Assembly (NCBI GenBank): GCA_051294375.1
Contig: CM119270.1
Span: forward strand, 17,301,070 to 17,365,069
Reading direction: 5' to 3'
From: Paraspadella gotoi
Taxonomy: Eukaryota > Chaetognatha
Length of the DNA: 64,000 nucleotides
Both the position numbers and the translations under genes were made by a program. How positions within the stretch are numbered: position 1 is the stretch's first letter; every line of letters begins with the position of its first letter. Below, piece by piece: positions 1-11,825 of this stretch. The notes under the pieces were generated by a model. It saw only the letters and a list, made by a program, of their open reading frames with translations. It ran no database searches and was not told the DNA's origin.

Positions 1-9
1 CCCCATTAC

Positions 10-251
10 CTCTTAATATTATCCCTCAGCTCCTGAATCTCTCCCTCGGTAGCGCTGTCCTGATAACTGATCCTTCTCGATCGCGTTTCCCTTTTGTTCG
101 GTTCGGGTTTTCGTATCATCCGCTGGAGGTCGCAGGAACTCCTCGCCTTCCGCCCGCCCGCGCCTCCTCCGGTTCCTCCGCGGTCGTCGTCTCCGCGTCG
201 TCGTTCCGTCCGTCGGTCGTCGTCGTCGTCGTTGCTTTCGTCGTCGTCTTC
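10..251 (-). CDS. Asp/Arg/Gly-rich internal exon of unrecognised minus-strand gene (partial)
   Basis: On the minus strand one frame stays open from the gap edge at 251 down to 10. It reads an acidic/Arg/Gly-rich part (ESNDDDDDRR), then a more ordinary part with KARSSCDLQRMIRK, KRETRSRRISYQDSATEGE and IQELRDNIKR. The exon ends at a good donor, AAGAG|GTAATG, in phase 2. The 5' end is lost in the gap 252-533. The Ser/Arg-rich block resembles a kinase-substrate linker, but I do not recognise the protein. A second, error-laden copy of this exon lies at about 1685-2050. The frame is broken there, so this copy is the one to trust. It probably belongs to the same gene as the minus exons at 3743-5464, but the intervening exons are not secure. 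Confidence 0.55.
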
Positions 252-659
252 NNNNNNNNNNNNNNNNNNNNNNNNNNNNNNNNNNNNNNNNNNNNNNNNN
301 NNNNNNNNNNNNNNNNNNNNNNNNNNNNNNNNNNNNNNNNNNNNNNNNNNNNNNNNNNNNNNNNNNNNNNNNNNNNNNNNNNNNNNNNNNNNNNNNNNNN
401 NNNNNNNNNNNNNNNNNNNNNNNNNNNNNNNNNNNNNNNNNNNNNNNNNNNNNNNNNNNNNNNNNNNNNNNNNNNNNNNNNNNNNNNNNNNNNNNNNNNN
501 NNNNNNNNNNNNNNNNNNNNNNNNNNNNNNNNNTGAGTTTTTTTCATATTTAGGCTTGACCTCAATCCTTAATCAAAATTATTTTTAAATTTCTTAGAAT
601 AAAATTTATTTAGCTTTTCCTTTCCACCGGAACGTCTTCATCGTTGTTCGCGNNNNNNN

Positions 660-1660
660 NNNNNNNNNNNNNNNNNNGTAGGATACTCTAATGAGACATC
701 CAAATACATCACAACACAATAATAAGTTGGTATAAGGGTGAATGAACCTTGTTTCCTCCTTAAAAAACAAAAAACATAAACGAGCGAGCGGATATTTTTT
801 TCTTTTCAGAAATTAAGTTTTATTCTCCGGCCGGTTTTTTTAATTCTTTATTCCGGTTCCGCCGGCGGGCAAGCTGCGGCCGCCGACGGCTGGCCGACGC
901 TCGCTCACCAGCCACGCGCCCCTTTCATTTCGTCTCGTGGTCGTGTCGTTTTTTTATAGTTGGGTGAATGACGCGAGTAATTCAGCCTGTCGAAATGGAT
1001 TTACCGAATCGAATCGACGCGTTCCAACCGACGCTGTTGTTTCAAAGGGGCCCCCCCCTAAACAAAGCAGTACCGTACGGCGCACCCGTGAAACTGAGCA
1101 GTCAGACCTGCTCTTTTTTTTGTTTCGTTTTTTTTTTTTTTTTCGCTAAATCGAGTTTCGGCAGAGAAACTATTTTTTTTCTGTTTCGTTTTTTTTTTTT
1201 GTTGTTTTCTGTTTTGTTTCTTTTTCGTTTGCCGTGTCGTTTTAAGGCTGGTCAAGAAAAAAATTCTCATGCGGATCTTTTTCTTTTTCTTTCCTCACTT
1301 TCACGTTCCCTCTATCTTAATTTTCCTTTTTAGGTCTTCCTGCTTCTCTCTCTTATATTTTCTTTTCTCTCTCTTTCTCTCTCTTTCTCCCCGCGCTCTC
1401 TTTCTCTCCTTTATCTATCTCCTCTCTCTCTCTCTTCCCGGGTCGTCCTCTCTCTCCTCTCTCGTCATCAGTCGCTATCTCTCCATCCCTTCTCTCTCCT
1501 CTCATCTCCTTCTTCTCTCGGTCTTCTCTGCTCTGTTCGTCCTCCGTCAGATGACAGTTTCCTGCTCGCCGCGCAGTTGTTCTCTCGCGGGTATTCCACC
1601 AAACCGCCAAGAACAAATCATTTCTTAACTCTTGAATGTCTCCCTTTCTCTCCCCCCTCT
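660..1660. other. no gene recognised; T-rich and CT-rich stretch
   Basis: After the gap at 653-677 the sequence is mixed, then dominated by poly-T (1110-1240) and CT tracts (1340-1540). The plus frame at about 960-1110 is open (WVNDASNSACRNGFTESN) after a TTTTTTTATAG, but no donor follows, so I do not call it an exon. Confidence 0.4.
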
Positions 1661-1671
1661 CCCCTCAACCT

Positions 1672-2890
1672 ACCATTGGTAACGACCTCTTATATTATCC
1701 CTCCGCTCGCTGAATGAGAGGTAGCGCTGTCCTGATCAACTGATCCTAATCTCGATCCGCGTTTCCCTTTTGCTCCGGTTTCGGGTTTTCGTATCATCCG
1801 CTGGAGGCGCAGAGAACTCCTCGCCTTCCCGCCCGGCCAAGAGCGCCCGGCGCCTCCTCCGGTTCCTGCACCGCGGTCCGTTCGTCTTCCGCATGTGGCC
1901 GGGAGTCGGACGTGAAGGTGGATGTCGGGCAGATGGGTCGAGGTCGTCCGTCAGTCGGTGTCGGTCGTCGTCGTTGCTTTCCCGTCGTCGACTTCGTCGT
2001 CGTCGTTTCGTCGTCGTCCGATTGCAGAGTTCGGCTCGGGAAATTCCTTTTTTTGAGTTTTTTCTCAAAAGTCACTTCTTTGTTATCGGGATTGGATATT
2101 TGATGAGGTGCATCTGGGGTGGAGGTGGGGGTGTGGAAATGGGTGGGAGGGGAAGAGGTATTGGAGAGGGTGTTGGGCGGGTTGTGGGGAATGGGGCGTT
2201 TAAGGGGCACTTGTGTTCAAAACGTTGGATTAAGGGTGTATGGTGATAGGAGATCTTTCTCTTGCGTTACAGGGTAGGCATAAATTAAAAAAAACAAAAA
2301 AAAAAAATATTCATTATTTTAATGGAACTTGACTCGCAGCTGGAAGGCGGGAGGCTCGAGAAAGGTCATCAGTGAGTAGATGAGGCAGTAGGCGGTCGAT
2401 TAATAGACGATTGCGTATACGTCGTACTGGAACACGATGCGAGATTGACTCATTACGCTTCGCTCCAGGTCCGCAGCACAGGGTTCTGCGGCGTTCGAGT
2501 GTACGTGCGGAGTAGGTATATTGCGCGCTACGCGGAGCTCGTAGAGTATGCTTCGAAAGTGCATTCCATGGCGCGCGATTGGCACTATGATAGGCCGGAG
2601 GGTTGAGATCAGGGTCATTGTTAAGCGTATGTTCTGCGTGATTTCCGAGCTATATCCAGACGCACTCCCCGGCCGCATAAAGGTGAGGCTTGCGCGTCGT
2701 GAATTCGCGCGGATGTTGTCCGGGCGTATGCCGCGGACCGGCTCTGGAGAATGCGAAGGTACGGTCGTCGGTATTTTTTTTTTTCATATTTAGTCTTGAC
2801 TTCAATCCTTAATCAAAATTATTTGAAAATTTTTAGAATAACTTCTTTTGCTTTTCCTTCCACCGGAACTTCTTTATCGTTGTTGCCTCT
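1672..2890. repeat. error-laden direct duplicate of 1-660
   Basis: The stretch 1685-2050 repeats 10-251 (for example TTTCGTATCATCCGCTGGAG in both), and 2772-2890 repeats 540-652 (CAATCCTTAATCAAAATTAT in both). There are many one-base insertions and deletions. The duplicate appears to bridge the sequence hidden by the gaps at 252-533 and 653-677. It also holds about 700 bases (2060-2770) not seen in the first copy. Indel-dominated differences next to N runs suggest a raw long read, not an evolutionary duplication. Confidence 0.75.
2329..2678 (-). pseudogene. possible exon with membrane-like segment, frame interrupted (sequence unreliable)
   Basis: The minus strand has an open frame from 2678 to 2400 and, after a single in-frame TAA, continues to a TAA near 2329. 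The part after the stop reads STAYCLIYSLMTFLEPPAFQ, which looks like a membrane helix followed by a polar tail. The stretch before it contains QSRIVFQYDVYAIVY. The region is GC-richer than its surroundings, which supports coding origin. It lies inside the error-laden patch 1672-2890, so the stop could be a sequencing error. No family recognised. It may be an exon of the minus-strand gene whose cleaner exons flank it. Confidence 0.2.
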
Positions 2891-3742
2891 TATTTCTTTG
2901 AATACAAATTCCCTCCTTCTTCTCTTTAAAAAAAAAAAAAGAAGAATCATTTTGATCGAAACGACAGATTTTCGACGTTTGATTTCGTTTCGGTTCTCGA
3001 TTTTGCTTTTTCTCCATCAGTTCGCTCTACCTCTTTCTACATCAACTCCCTCTCTCAACATCATCATAATTTCTCCAACAACTCGTTTCTCAACTTTCTC
3101 ACGCCCTTACATTCTGGTTAACACTCAAGGTTAATTCAGGTCATGACACGTAGAAAATTAACTTGGCGTCGTGTATGCACCCAGAAAAAAAAAATCATTA
3201 TCTCTGTAACATCATAGTTTTCTTTGCAGTTGAACAAAAAAATCAATGCAAGACCCTCTCTGGTTGTTAAGATATGACTAAATACAGAATAATGATTAGA
3301 GATTCAAATATCATAATCGCTCTATAAACCGTTTTGTCGGTTTGTCCCGTCACCCTTCATATCTTGTCCGTAAATTACTTGGTTCATATTAGAATACCGA
3401 ATTATAAAAAAAATATGAAAACAAATTGGGTCCTTCCGTCCTTCCATACATCCATTCATCCAGAAGATTGAAAAATACAAGAAAAAATCTGCATGGGTAA
3501 GTTTCGCTATGTTAAATTTCATCGTGTCTTATGTAGTTCAGGTTAATTAAGGTGAATTGATAAATCGTGAAAATAAAAGCGTGTGAATTATTATGTTTTA
3601 ACTATTTGTTTTTTTTCGCCGAGATGTATGTTTTCATTAGTCCTCCAAACTTCAACCTGTCAGCCTATCCTCAGCGGCAGCGTCAGCGGCCTCACCTTCA
3701 ACATCAAATCCTTTTGTACAACAGCAGCAGCATCGGCCTTAC

Positions 3743-3961
3743 CTTCACCATCATCTCGTTCGGGGGCAGCAGCAGTGTCGCCACCCCCTGAATGAGCTGC
3801 GCCAAGTCCATGCGGCGGCTCGTCGTCGCCGTCGCCGAGGGCGCCGTCAACAGCGTCGTCGGCGTCAGGGACTTGCGCAGCGCCACCTTCGCGTCGGAGG
3901 CGCCGTCTTCCGGTTGAACCTCGAGGTGGGGCGTGGCCGTCGAGACCGTCAGACGTCGACG
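3743..3961 (-). CDS. internal exon of unrecognised minus-strand gene
   Basis: This is a 219-base exon (73 codons, phase 0 at both ends). The acceptor on the minus strand follows a C-rich tract ending CGATCGCAG, and the donor is AAG|GTAAGG, a near-perfect match. The frame reads RRRLTVSTATPHLEVQPEDG, then ASDAKVALRKSLTPTTLL, then SRRMDLAQLIQGVATLLLPP and NEMMVK. The last part looks like an amphipathic helix. The phase matches the upstream exon 4590-4862. A copy of the donor region lies 47 bases further on (AAG|GTGAGG after 3696). Using it would run into an in-frame TGA, so the first donor is preferred. The plus strand is also open here in one frame, but lacks splice sites as good. Protein not identified. 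Confidence 0.6.
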
Positions 3962-4029
3962 CTGCGATCGAGGGGGGGGGTTGGGGAAGATGGGGCGAAG
4001 GTGGGTAAATTGATGAAGTGAGAGGTTGA

Positions 4030-4450
4030 ATGAAAATCGGTGGAAGAAGGTGAGCGAGTTGTTTTTTAAAGTTTTTTAAAGTCTGTCATTTGTCGATTCA
4101 AGAAATAAGTCAATTGTCTATTTTCATTTTGATAAAACACTCATTTGTCATTTATTGTAATTTCAATTGAATTCATTTATGTCACATTTGTCTTTTAAAT
4201 TTAAGTCAGTCATTTGTCATTTAAATAAGTCAAAAATATAAAGACCGCGTTTGTCCCTTGTCATTTAAAGAAGCCATTCAGTCAGTCATAACGACTGACC
4301 TGACCCGGCTCCAACACCCTCGTTAACAATCACTCAGCGATGGAACCCTTACGACCTTACTCTTTCGTCTCTCTCTCTCTCTCTCTCTCTCTTGAGGAAG
4401 GACGAACGAGAAGGGAGGACCGGAGCCGAGAGAGGAGAGAGAGGAGACGA
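4030..4450. other. intron or intergenic stretch with degenerate CATTTGTC repeats and (CT)n
   Basis: TCATTTGTC/TCATTTAAAT-type words recur between 4085 and 4270, followed by a (CT)n tract at about 4372-4391. No reading frame with splice sites was found. Confidence 0.45.
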
Positions 4451-4589
4451 GCGGTGAATTCGACTTGAAGGATCGGAGGACGACGGAGATGAGGAGAGAG
4501 GTGGGATTGGGGAATCAGTCCGGAGGGACGGAGAGCGAGGAGGAAGAGACGANNNNNNNNNNNNNNNNNNNNNNNNNCTCTCCCCTCAC

Positions 4590-4862
4590 CGCCGGGGGGT
4601 TAGCGTTGCTGAAGGGACAGAGTAAGGAGGAAGAAGAGAAGACGGTTCCGTCGTTGTTGTTGTTGTTCGCGGCGGAGGAAGAGGAGGGGGAGGAGGATGA
4701 CTCGGAGGACACGCTGATCCGAGTCAAGACTGCGACCGATTCCAAGAGATTCTTGGTGTCGTCGTCGTCGTCGTCGTCAATGTCCACGTGGATGCGGCGG
4801 AGGATTCGTCTGTTGTTGTCGTCCGAGTCAGCGGCCCCGCCGCCGCCGCCGCCGCCGCCGCC
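4590..4862 (-). CDS. homopeptide-rich exon of the same minus-strand gene (partial)
   Basis: The minus strand is open for 91 codons from the gap edge at 4862 to a donor GCG|GTGAGG at 4590. It encodes a Gly run, AADSDDNNRRILRRIHVDI, a run of seven Asp, TKNLLESVAVLTRISV, a Ser-rich block, five Asn, and SSSSLLCPFSNANPPA. Runs of D, S, N and G are typical of flexible linkers in large signalling proteins. The plus strand is also open here (Glu, Ser and Pro runs). I prefer minus because of the donor, the ordinary residues between the runs, and the phase-0 fit to the exon at 3743-3961. The 5' end is hidden in the gap 4863-5097. Confidence 0.55.
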
Positions 4863-5366
4863 NNNNNNNNNNNNNNNNNNNNNNNNNNNNNNNNNNNNNN
4901 NNNNNNNNNNNNNNNNNNNNNNNNNNNNNNNNNNNNNNNNNNNNNNNNNNNNNNNNNNNNNNNNNNNNNNNNNNNNNNNNNNNNNNNNNNNNNNNNNNNN
5001 NNNNNNNNNNNNNNNNNNNNNNNNNNNNNNNNNNNNNNNNNNNNNNNNNNNNNNNNNNNNNNNNNNNNNNNNNNNNNNNNNNNNNNNNNNNNNNNNNGGA
5101 GAGAGAGAGAGAGAAAGAGAGAGGAAGAGAGGGAGAGAGAGATTTTGATTTGATTTAATTTATTATGTTCGAAATGTGAAAGTTTAACACAGTAACAATT
5201 GTTAATGAGCTGTACATATTTATGTATGTAACCATTATTTAAAGAAATGTAAAATAAGTTAACAATAAAATTACAAATTACAAATTACAATTTCATTGTT
5301 TACACATAGAGAGAGAGAGAGGCGGATTTGGCATGATTGGCACACAGCCCTCCCAAGTTCCCATAC

Positions 5367-5464
5367 CTGAAAGGACCACCGCTCGTCCAGCGTGGCCCGG
5401 CGGGACGGGATTCCTCGTCGGACGATCTCGGGGCCGGGCAAGAGGTCGCCGTGCCGCGGGGGCA
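5367..5464 (-). CDS. upstream exon of the same minus-strand gene (partial)
   Basis: The minus strand from the gap edge at 5464 to a donor CAG|GTATGG at 5367 encodes 32 residues, including PPRHGDLLPGPEIVRRGIP and SRRATLDERWSFQ. The exon ends in phase 0, compatible with the exon across the next gap (4590-4862). The frame was chosen because the other two end out of register with the donor or read as low-complexity Arg/Pro. A basic patch followed by RRATL could be a phosphorylation site, but that is inference. Protein not identified. Confidence 0.5.
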
Positions 5465-5839
5465 NNNNNNNNNNNNNNNNNNNNNNNNNNNNNNNNNNNN
5501 NNNNNNNNNNNNNNNNNNNNNNNNNNNNNNNNNNNNNNNNNNNNNNNNNNNNNNNNNNNNNNNNNNNNNNNNNNNNNNNNNNNNNNNNNNNNNNNNNNNN
5601 NNNNNNNNNNNNNNNNNNNNNNNNNNNNNNNNNNTACTACATTAAACAGAGAGTTAAAAACAAGTCCCGGACACTCGCTCCCCCCCAGGCCAGTAGGGAA
5701 ACAAAGAAAAGTCAAGAGCGNNNNNNNNNNNNNNNNNNNNNNNNNNNNNNNNNNNNNNNNNNNNNNNNNNNNNNNNNNNNNNNNNNNNNNNNNNNNNNNN
5801 NNNNNNNNNNNNNNNNNNNNCAAAAGCGTGCGAGATAAA

Positions 5840-5842
5840 GGG

Positions 5843-5936
<94 letters not shown>

Positions 5937-5938
5937 AG
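5840..5938 (+). repeat. (GA)n microsatellite
   Basis: Almost uninterrupted GA dinucleotides directly upstream of the acceptor at 5950-5951. Confidence 0.9.
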
Positions 5939-5951
5939 AGAATAGTTTCAG

Positions 5952-6018
5952 ATGTTTACTGGAACCTTCGCGACTGGAAGAAAATGAGAAGGTCGTAAAG
6001 CGTGGGAAGGTTGGGAAG
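5952..6018 (+). CDS. candidate exon 1 of the His/Asp-rich gene model
   Basis: AG acceptor at 5950-5951 and a perfect AAG|GTAAGT donor. The only frame without stops (entered in phase 2) reads CLLEPSRLEENEKVVKRGKV then GK. It holds the only Cys of the model. The acceptor is preceded by GA repeat, not pyrimidines, so the exon is plausible but not secure. Confidence 0.35.
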
Positions 6019-7175
6019 GTAAGTCCAAAGTGAGAAACGGTGGTCGCGTTTCCGAGCTGGAAAAAAGAATGAAAACAGGGAGTCACGTTTCCTCGATTGA
6101 CTCGAAAAGAAATAAAAAAAAAATGAGGGAGGACGAAGTCGAGGTCATTTGGTTCCATTTTCCGCGGTTCCAATGGATCCTAGTCTCCTCCTTCAAATGG
6201 ATCTTAGGCTCCTCCTTCAGGGTCAAATCATCCGACCCTAAACTGGGGGCGGAAGATGTGGACGAACCCTGGGTCACGGAGATTCAGTTTCTTGCCACGC
6301 CCTTTTCTCCTTTCCTCGGACGCGCCGCGTCAAAAATCGTGGCGCTACCTATTGAGGCTGAAAGATTTTATTGACGTGACTCGCGCCCTCCCAACGTCAG
6401 CGTCAAAACGGTCCGTCAGAGCAGCAGCCGTTGGGTCGACTCGCCCACCCGCGCAGCAGCCACCTCACCAAAACAACGACAGGTAACAACAAAAGAATCG
6501 ATTTTAGTTTTGTTTGCGCTAGAGGATCAACGTTTGTTTGCTCCACCAGATGGAACTTTAGACTTGCGCGCTTTTGTAAACTTAAATCCGATGGAATCAA
6601 ACAAAACCGTCGACGGGACTGAGGACCGCGATTCCATTAAAAAGGGTTAGATAATAGTTATATGTTTACTCCGTATGCCCGTTTTTTGTAATTTATGTTC
6701 GACTGTTCGTCTGTTTGATTTTTAACCGTCAAAAGTTATAACTATTCTAACTATAACTATATAACTAAAACTATTAACTATGACATATATTCCATATTCT
6801 ATATTACAAATTGTGTTTTTATAAAATTATGTATCATTGAACATTATTTATTTATTTTTTATGGAGCTGGAGTTAAAACTTTTTGCCCGAACTGGAGTTG
6901 GAGCAAGAGCTGAGCTGAAAAGGGCCAGCTCCACATCCCTGCTACATGTACTCAAAAATACATTTTACTTTTCTTAGACTTGCAATGACAATTAGATTTT
7001 TTCAGTACAAACAAAAGATAAAGTAACGCAAAAGCCAATCTGTTGGTGTTACGTCTTAGCGCACTAGATAATAACACTTCTACCGACGCCGTTGTCCCGT
7101 TTCTCACCAACTCGATCTTGTCTTCCGTTTGTTTGTTTATCTTTTGTTTATATCCTCGCGGAGGCGTTGCCGGGC

Positions 7176-7225
<50 letters not shown>

Positions 7226-10148
7226 GTCGTCCGCGTTTTGTCTTCTCCTGTTTACTTCGCGACCTTCGGCGCAAAACATTCGCCGACGCGGTTAATCGTC
7301 ATGGAGACGGGGTGTGGAAGAGAAAGGAGAAGAGAAGAAAGGGATGTTGAAGGGTAGGTAAACTTTCTAGACTGAGTGAGGTAAGTCGGGAGAGTACAAT
7401 CCTTTTTTATTTTTTAAATGTGGGGTTTTTTTGGATCTGAGAGGAGAGTCGCCCACTCATGAGTGCGAAAATGACAAATGATGACAAAGGACTGACAATG
7501 ACCGACAAAAAGAGATGACATTGACGAGACTTTCCGAAGAGACGATTTTAAGACAATCTTAAGATTATTTATAAAGCGACTTAAAATCCAAGAATAGAGT
7601 TATAGTCCTCGATTTACATTCTCACTGTCACGACCCGAGTGATAGATGTCAGCAAATGACATTCGCACTTTCGATTTCGTTCCATTCGTTTCGATAATCG
7701 GAAACTAAAAATAGATTCGCCTCAGGTCGGGGGAAAAGCTTTTACTCCTTGTACCTATTTACAAGTGAAGGTATTATAGTAATATTGTTTTATTGTTTTA
7801 TGTGTACCTAATCTTAATTCAATTGTTACTAAAACCTCCCAATAATCATGATACTACAGTTGCGTCCTCAAAGTAGGCAAAATTTAAAATTTAAAATTTA
7901 ACAGTATGAAAACGATTCTATACAATCTCGTCCCGTCCTCATTTTTTACTCCCCCCCCCCAGATTCTCACCTGAAAAGATAAAAAAAATCCTTTTTCACA
8001 AATTCTTCGTCATTTTCGATCGATTCCCTTTTTTTCGACTTAAGTAGTTTTCGACGACGAACAAAGATGACGCTTCTGCCGAGCAAAACCGTTCATTTGC
8101 ATAAAAAAAAAAGGACTACGAGCGTAGACGGAGGGAGAGCGAGAGAGAGAAAAGAGAGAGAGAGAGAGAGAGGGAGAGGAAGAGAGTGAAGAAAAGTTAA
8201 GAGAGATAGAGAGATAGAGAGTTTGTATTCCAAAATTTCTTTCTAATGTCGTCGTTTTCGTCGTAGACGCGAAACCAGCGACGCCAAAGACAAGCTCGAT
8301 TTTTCGGTCAAGAGCGAATTTTAAAATAAACGATAATAATAATCACAAAATATTTAGACGGATTTTCTTTAATTTATGATTAAAAAGTATTCGTCGTTTA
8401 ACTATTGATAATAATTTTTTTTGGTTGTAGTAAAATCCAAGTATTTCTTTGGTTTCGTTTTCTTGTATTAAATAATGATATAATCCAGATAAATAGTACT
8501 ATTAGTATCCGATATAGTTGGTTGTTTTTTTTTTTTCACGCAAGGACGTCACGCTTAAATATGTTTTTTTTTCGCGTAGCGTTTCTACAGATACGGCACT
8601 AGATATGGAAATCTACAGATACGTTCGCCACGAAGAATCAGACGATATGAGAGTCAATATTTCCGTAGGTAGTCTTGATGATGTTGTTGTTGTTGTTGTT
8701 GTAAACTTGGTGGATTGGTGTGGTATCTTTTATTTTGTAGTGAAGACTTGGTTACGGACTTGACTTGATCATGCACGGGCAAGCAGGTTCATCTGGAGAG
8801 AGGGGGAACATGGATTGTATTTTGTTTTTTTTTAAAAAATATTAATAAAAGTATTTTGCTTAGAATATTCAGTATTCAAAATATTTTATATTCATAAAAA
8901 GAGTTACTGGCTAGAGGCAATGCAATTGGCACAAAACTTTCTTTTCAGAGAATAAAAAAAATAGATAGAAAACATTTGAAACTAAAAATTTTCTAAAAAC
9001 ATAAAAAAAAGCGCAACTATATTTAGCCTCGAGATTTTGACGAATTTTTGGGTAAATGAAAAAAATGCGGAATACATCTGAGACTAGAGACGGAGGCGGA
9101 GGGCGCTACCGACGGAACATCTGTGTCGTCGTCGTTTTCGTCGTCGTTTACCTCTCTTTGATTTTCGATTTTAATCGTCATCGAAATTCATTCTTCGTCG
9201 TCGTTGTCTTCATCAAATCAAAATTCGTAGTCTGATTTTTTCATCTTTATCAATGCTATTTTTTGCTTTTTCGTCGTCGTCATCGTCGTCGTCGTCGTCG
9301 TCGCCCGCATTTTTCTTCCAATGAATCCGGCGCCGAAGTCAAGATTGAACTGTCATGACCACGCCCCGGCGCCCCGGCGCCCATATGCTTTTTAGTGTTC
9401 GTCAATTTGAGCACGCGACCGTCTCGCCCCATATGCGCCGGTTTTTTTTACAGCGCGCGCTCATGATTTTTTTTAGTGGGGGGGGGGGCGCCATGTCGAA
9501 CACTTTCCCCTGATTGGTTTTAGATATAAAATTTTTCGAATATATAATTAAAAGGGTTTATTCTTTGTACCTATATTTAAACTACAATGAATATTGTAAA
9601 TTTGTTACACTTCAATATACGAAATTGCTAAAACCAATATAAACATTATTCATTCATTCAATAAATAATCTATCTTGCCCTTGACTTTGGACTGGCTAAG
9701 TTGGTTTAAGGCCTCCATCCCTCTGACAAAATAATAACATAGCAGGACCCTGGTAGCTTTAAATCATGACTTTCTCGCTTTCTCGTTAATCAACTCCCAT
9801 AATGATTGGCTGCTCTATCAATGAAGTGATATAATATTTTTTTTATTTGTTTCGTAGACGTAAATTATAAATTAATTTTATATACTATAGATCTATTGCT
9901 CTTCGTAATGTTTTTTTTTAATACAATTTGACTCAACAAACATTGAAAAAAAAAAAAAAAACTTTCGTAAAAATTTTGAGCCTAAAATGAAGTCGTACGG
10001 AAGAAGTAAATTTTTTTATTCCATTTTTTGTTCTTCGGAACTTTTTTTTCGCAACAGAAGAAAATGAAGGGGAATCTTTGGCTGATCGCTGATGCTTATT
10101 GCGTTGCGCCGTTGTCTTTGGAAGGCGTCTGGAGAAGCGTAGGGAAAG

Positions 10149-10227
<79 letters not shown>

Positions 10228-10400
10228 AGAGAAAAGACGGGATGCACCTTTTTTTTATTTATTTATTTATTTTATTTATTATTATTCAGTAAGCTAAAAA
10301 GAGAGATAGGGAAAGATAGAAAGATAAATAGATAGAAAGATAAATAGATAAATAAAATAGATAGATAGATAGAATAGATTAGATAAATAGATAGATAGAT

Positions 10401-10484
<84 letters not shown>

Positions 10485-11773
10485 AATAGATAGAAAGATA
10501 AAATAGATAGTAGATAGATAGATATAGATAGATAGATAGATAGATTAGACAACCCGTTAAAAGATCATTATCTATTCATTATCCATTTCCACTCAGCGAC
10601 GCATTCACGGAAAAAGGCGTGGGATTTCGTCGACGCCGACGACAGCGACGACTACATCGACGTCGAACACAAAGATGGCGCCTACGTCGGAATGAGGGCG
10701 GCGCCACGCCCGCTGCGGGGATTTAAGAGGTCGGATTATTTAGATTTGGCGATTTCATTTCAAAAAATGTGTAGAAACGTTCCGACGAAATTTTTAGTCG
10801 CGAATATCGATGTTGATATTGATATTTATTATATTAAAAAAAAAAATTGCTAAACCATCTTAAACTCACAATTATTAACTTTATCCGCGGTGTACGAAAA
10901 ACTATTCTCGGAAAAGCTTCAACCGTTTTATTAACGTTAATATGAAATTGGTAAAACCAAAAATTCATTCATTATTAAATGAGCAAGCTCTTTTTCCACC
11001 CGACCGGACTGGTAAAGCCGTTCAACCCAATTTTATATCACTGGTTGGTATTAACTAAGTCACGTCACAGTTAACAAACTAAGTTTTCTAGATTCCTCAT
11101 TTCTTAACTTTCAAAATTTAAACGTAAAATTGAGATCCAGGATCATNNNNNNNNNNTTAACTAAGTCACGTCGCAGTTAACAAACTAAGTTTTCTAGATT
11201 CCTCATTTCTTACCTTTCAAAATTTAAACGTAAAATTGATATCATAACAGAAGCCCAAATACTAGCAATTACGAGCTCTTCGCTCGACTGAGCCGTGTTT
11301 TGCAAGCAGCGTCTTCATACTAAGATGTCTGTAATGTAATTGGTTTGAGATAAATTATTGATTACTTTTTATCGCTTCATGTTTAAATATTTTCTATTTT
11401 TCTATTTTATAATATTAATGTTTAAGGTTTTACTATTTAATCTATATATAAATTCTATTTTCAGAGTTGATCACCATCCGTTGTCGGAAAAGATTCGATC
11501 CAGAATGGGAGGTATTCAAGTTTAATGTCATGTCATGCGAGGTAATGTTAAATCGTGGCTTCTACTGAAAAATAATTTCCCTGAAGATATGATCAGTGGT
11601 CACGTGATTACATTTTTTTTATTGTCAGCGTCAAACGTTCAAGACGACGACGACGACGAAGACGACGTCATTCACGTGATTCGTCGTCCTCTTCACGCTG
11701 ACGATCACCATCACGACGAAGAGAGTCACGGGGTGCTGCATCACCTGGGCAGCAAGTTGAAGCATGTGAGAGA

Positions 11774-11825
<52 letters not shown>

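Noticed and set aside
937-1149. Plus frame WVNDASNSACRNGFTESN...
   Set aside because: It has an acceptor-like start but no donor and ends in poly-T, in an area where the exons lie on the other strand.
7310-7357. Start exon METGCGRERRREERDVEG before a GTAGGT donor
   Set aside because: Arg/Glu content comes from GA-rich sequence, and its phase does not help the downstream model.
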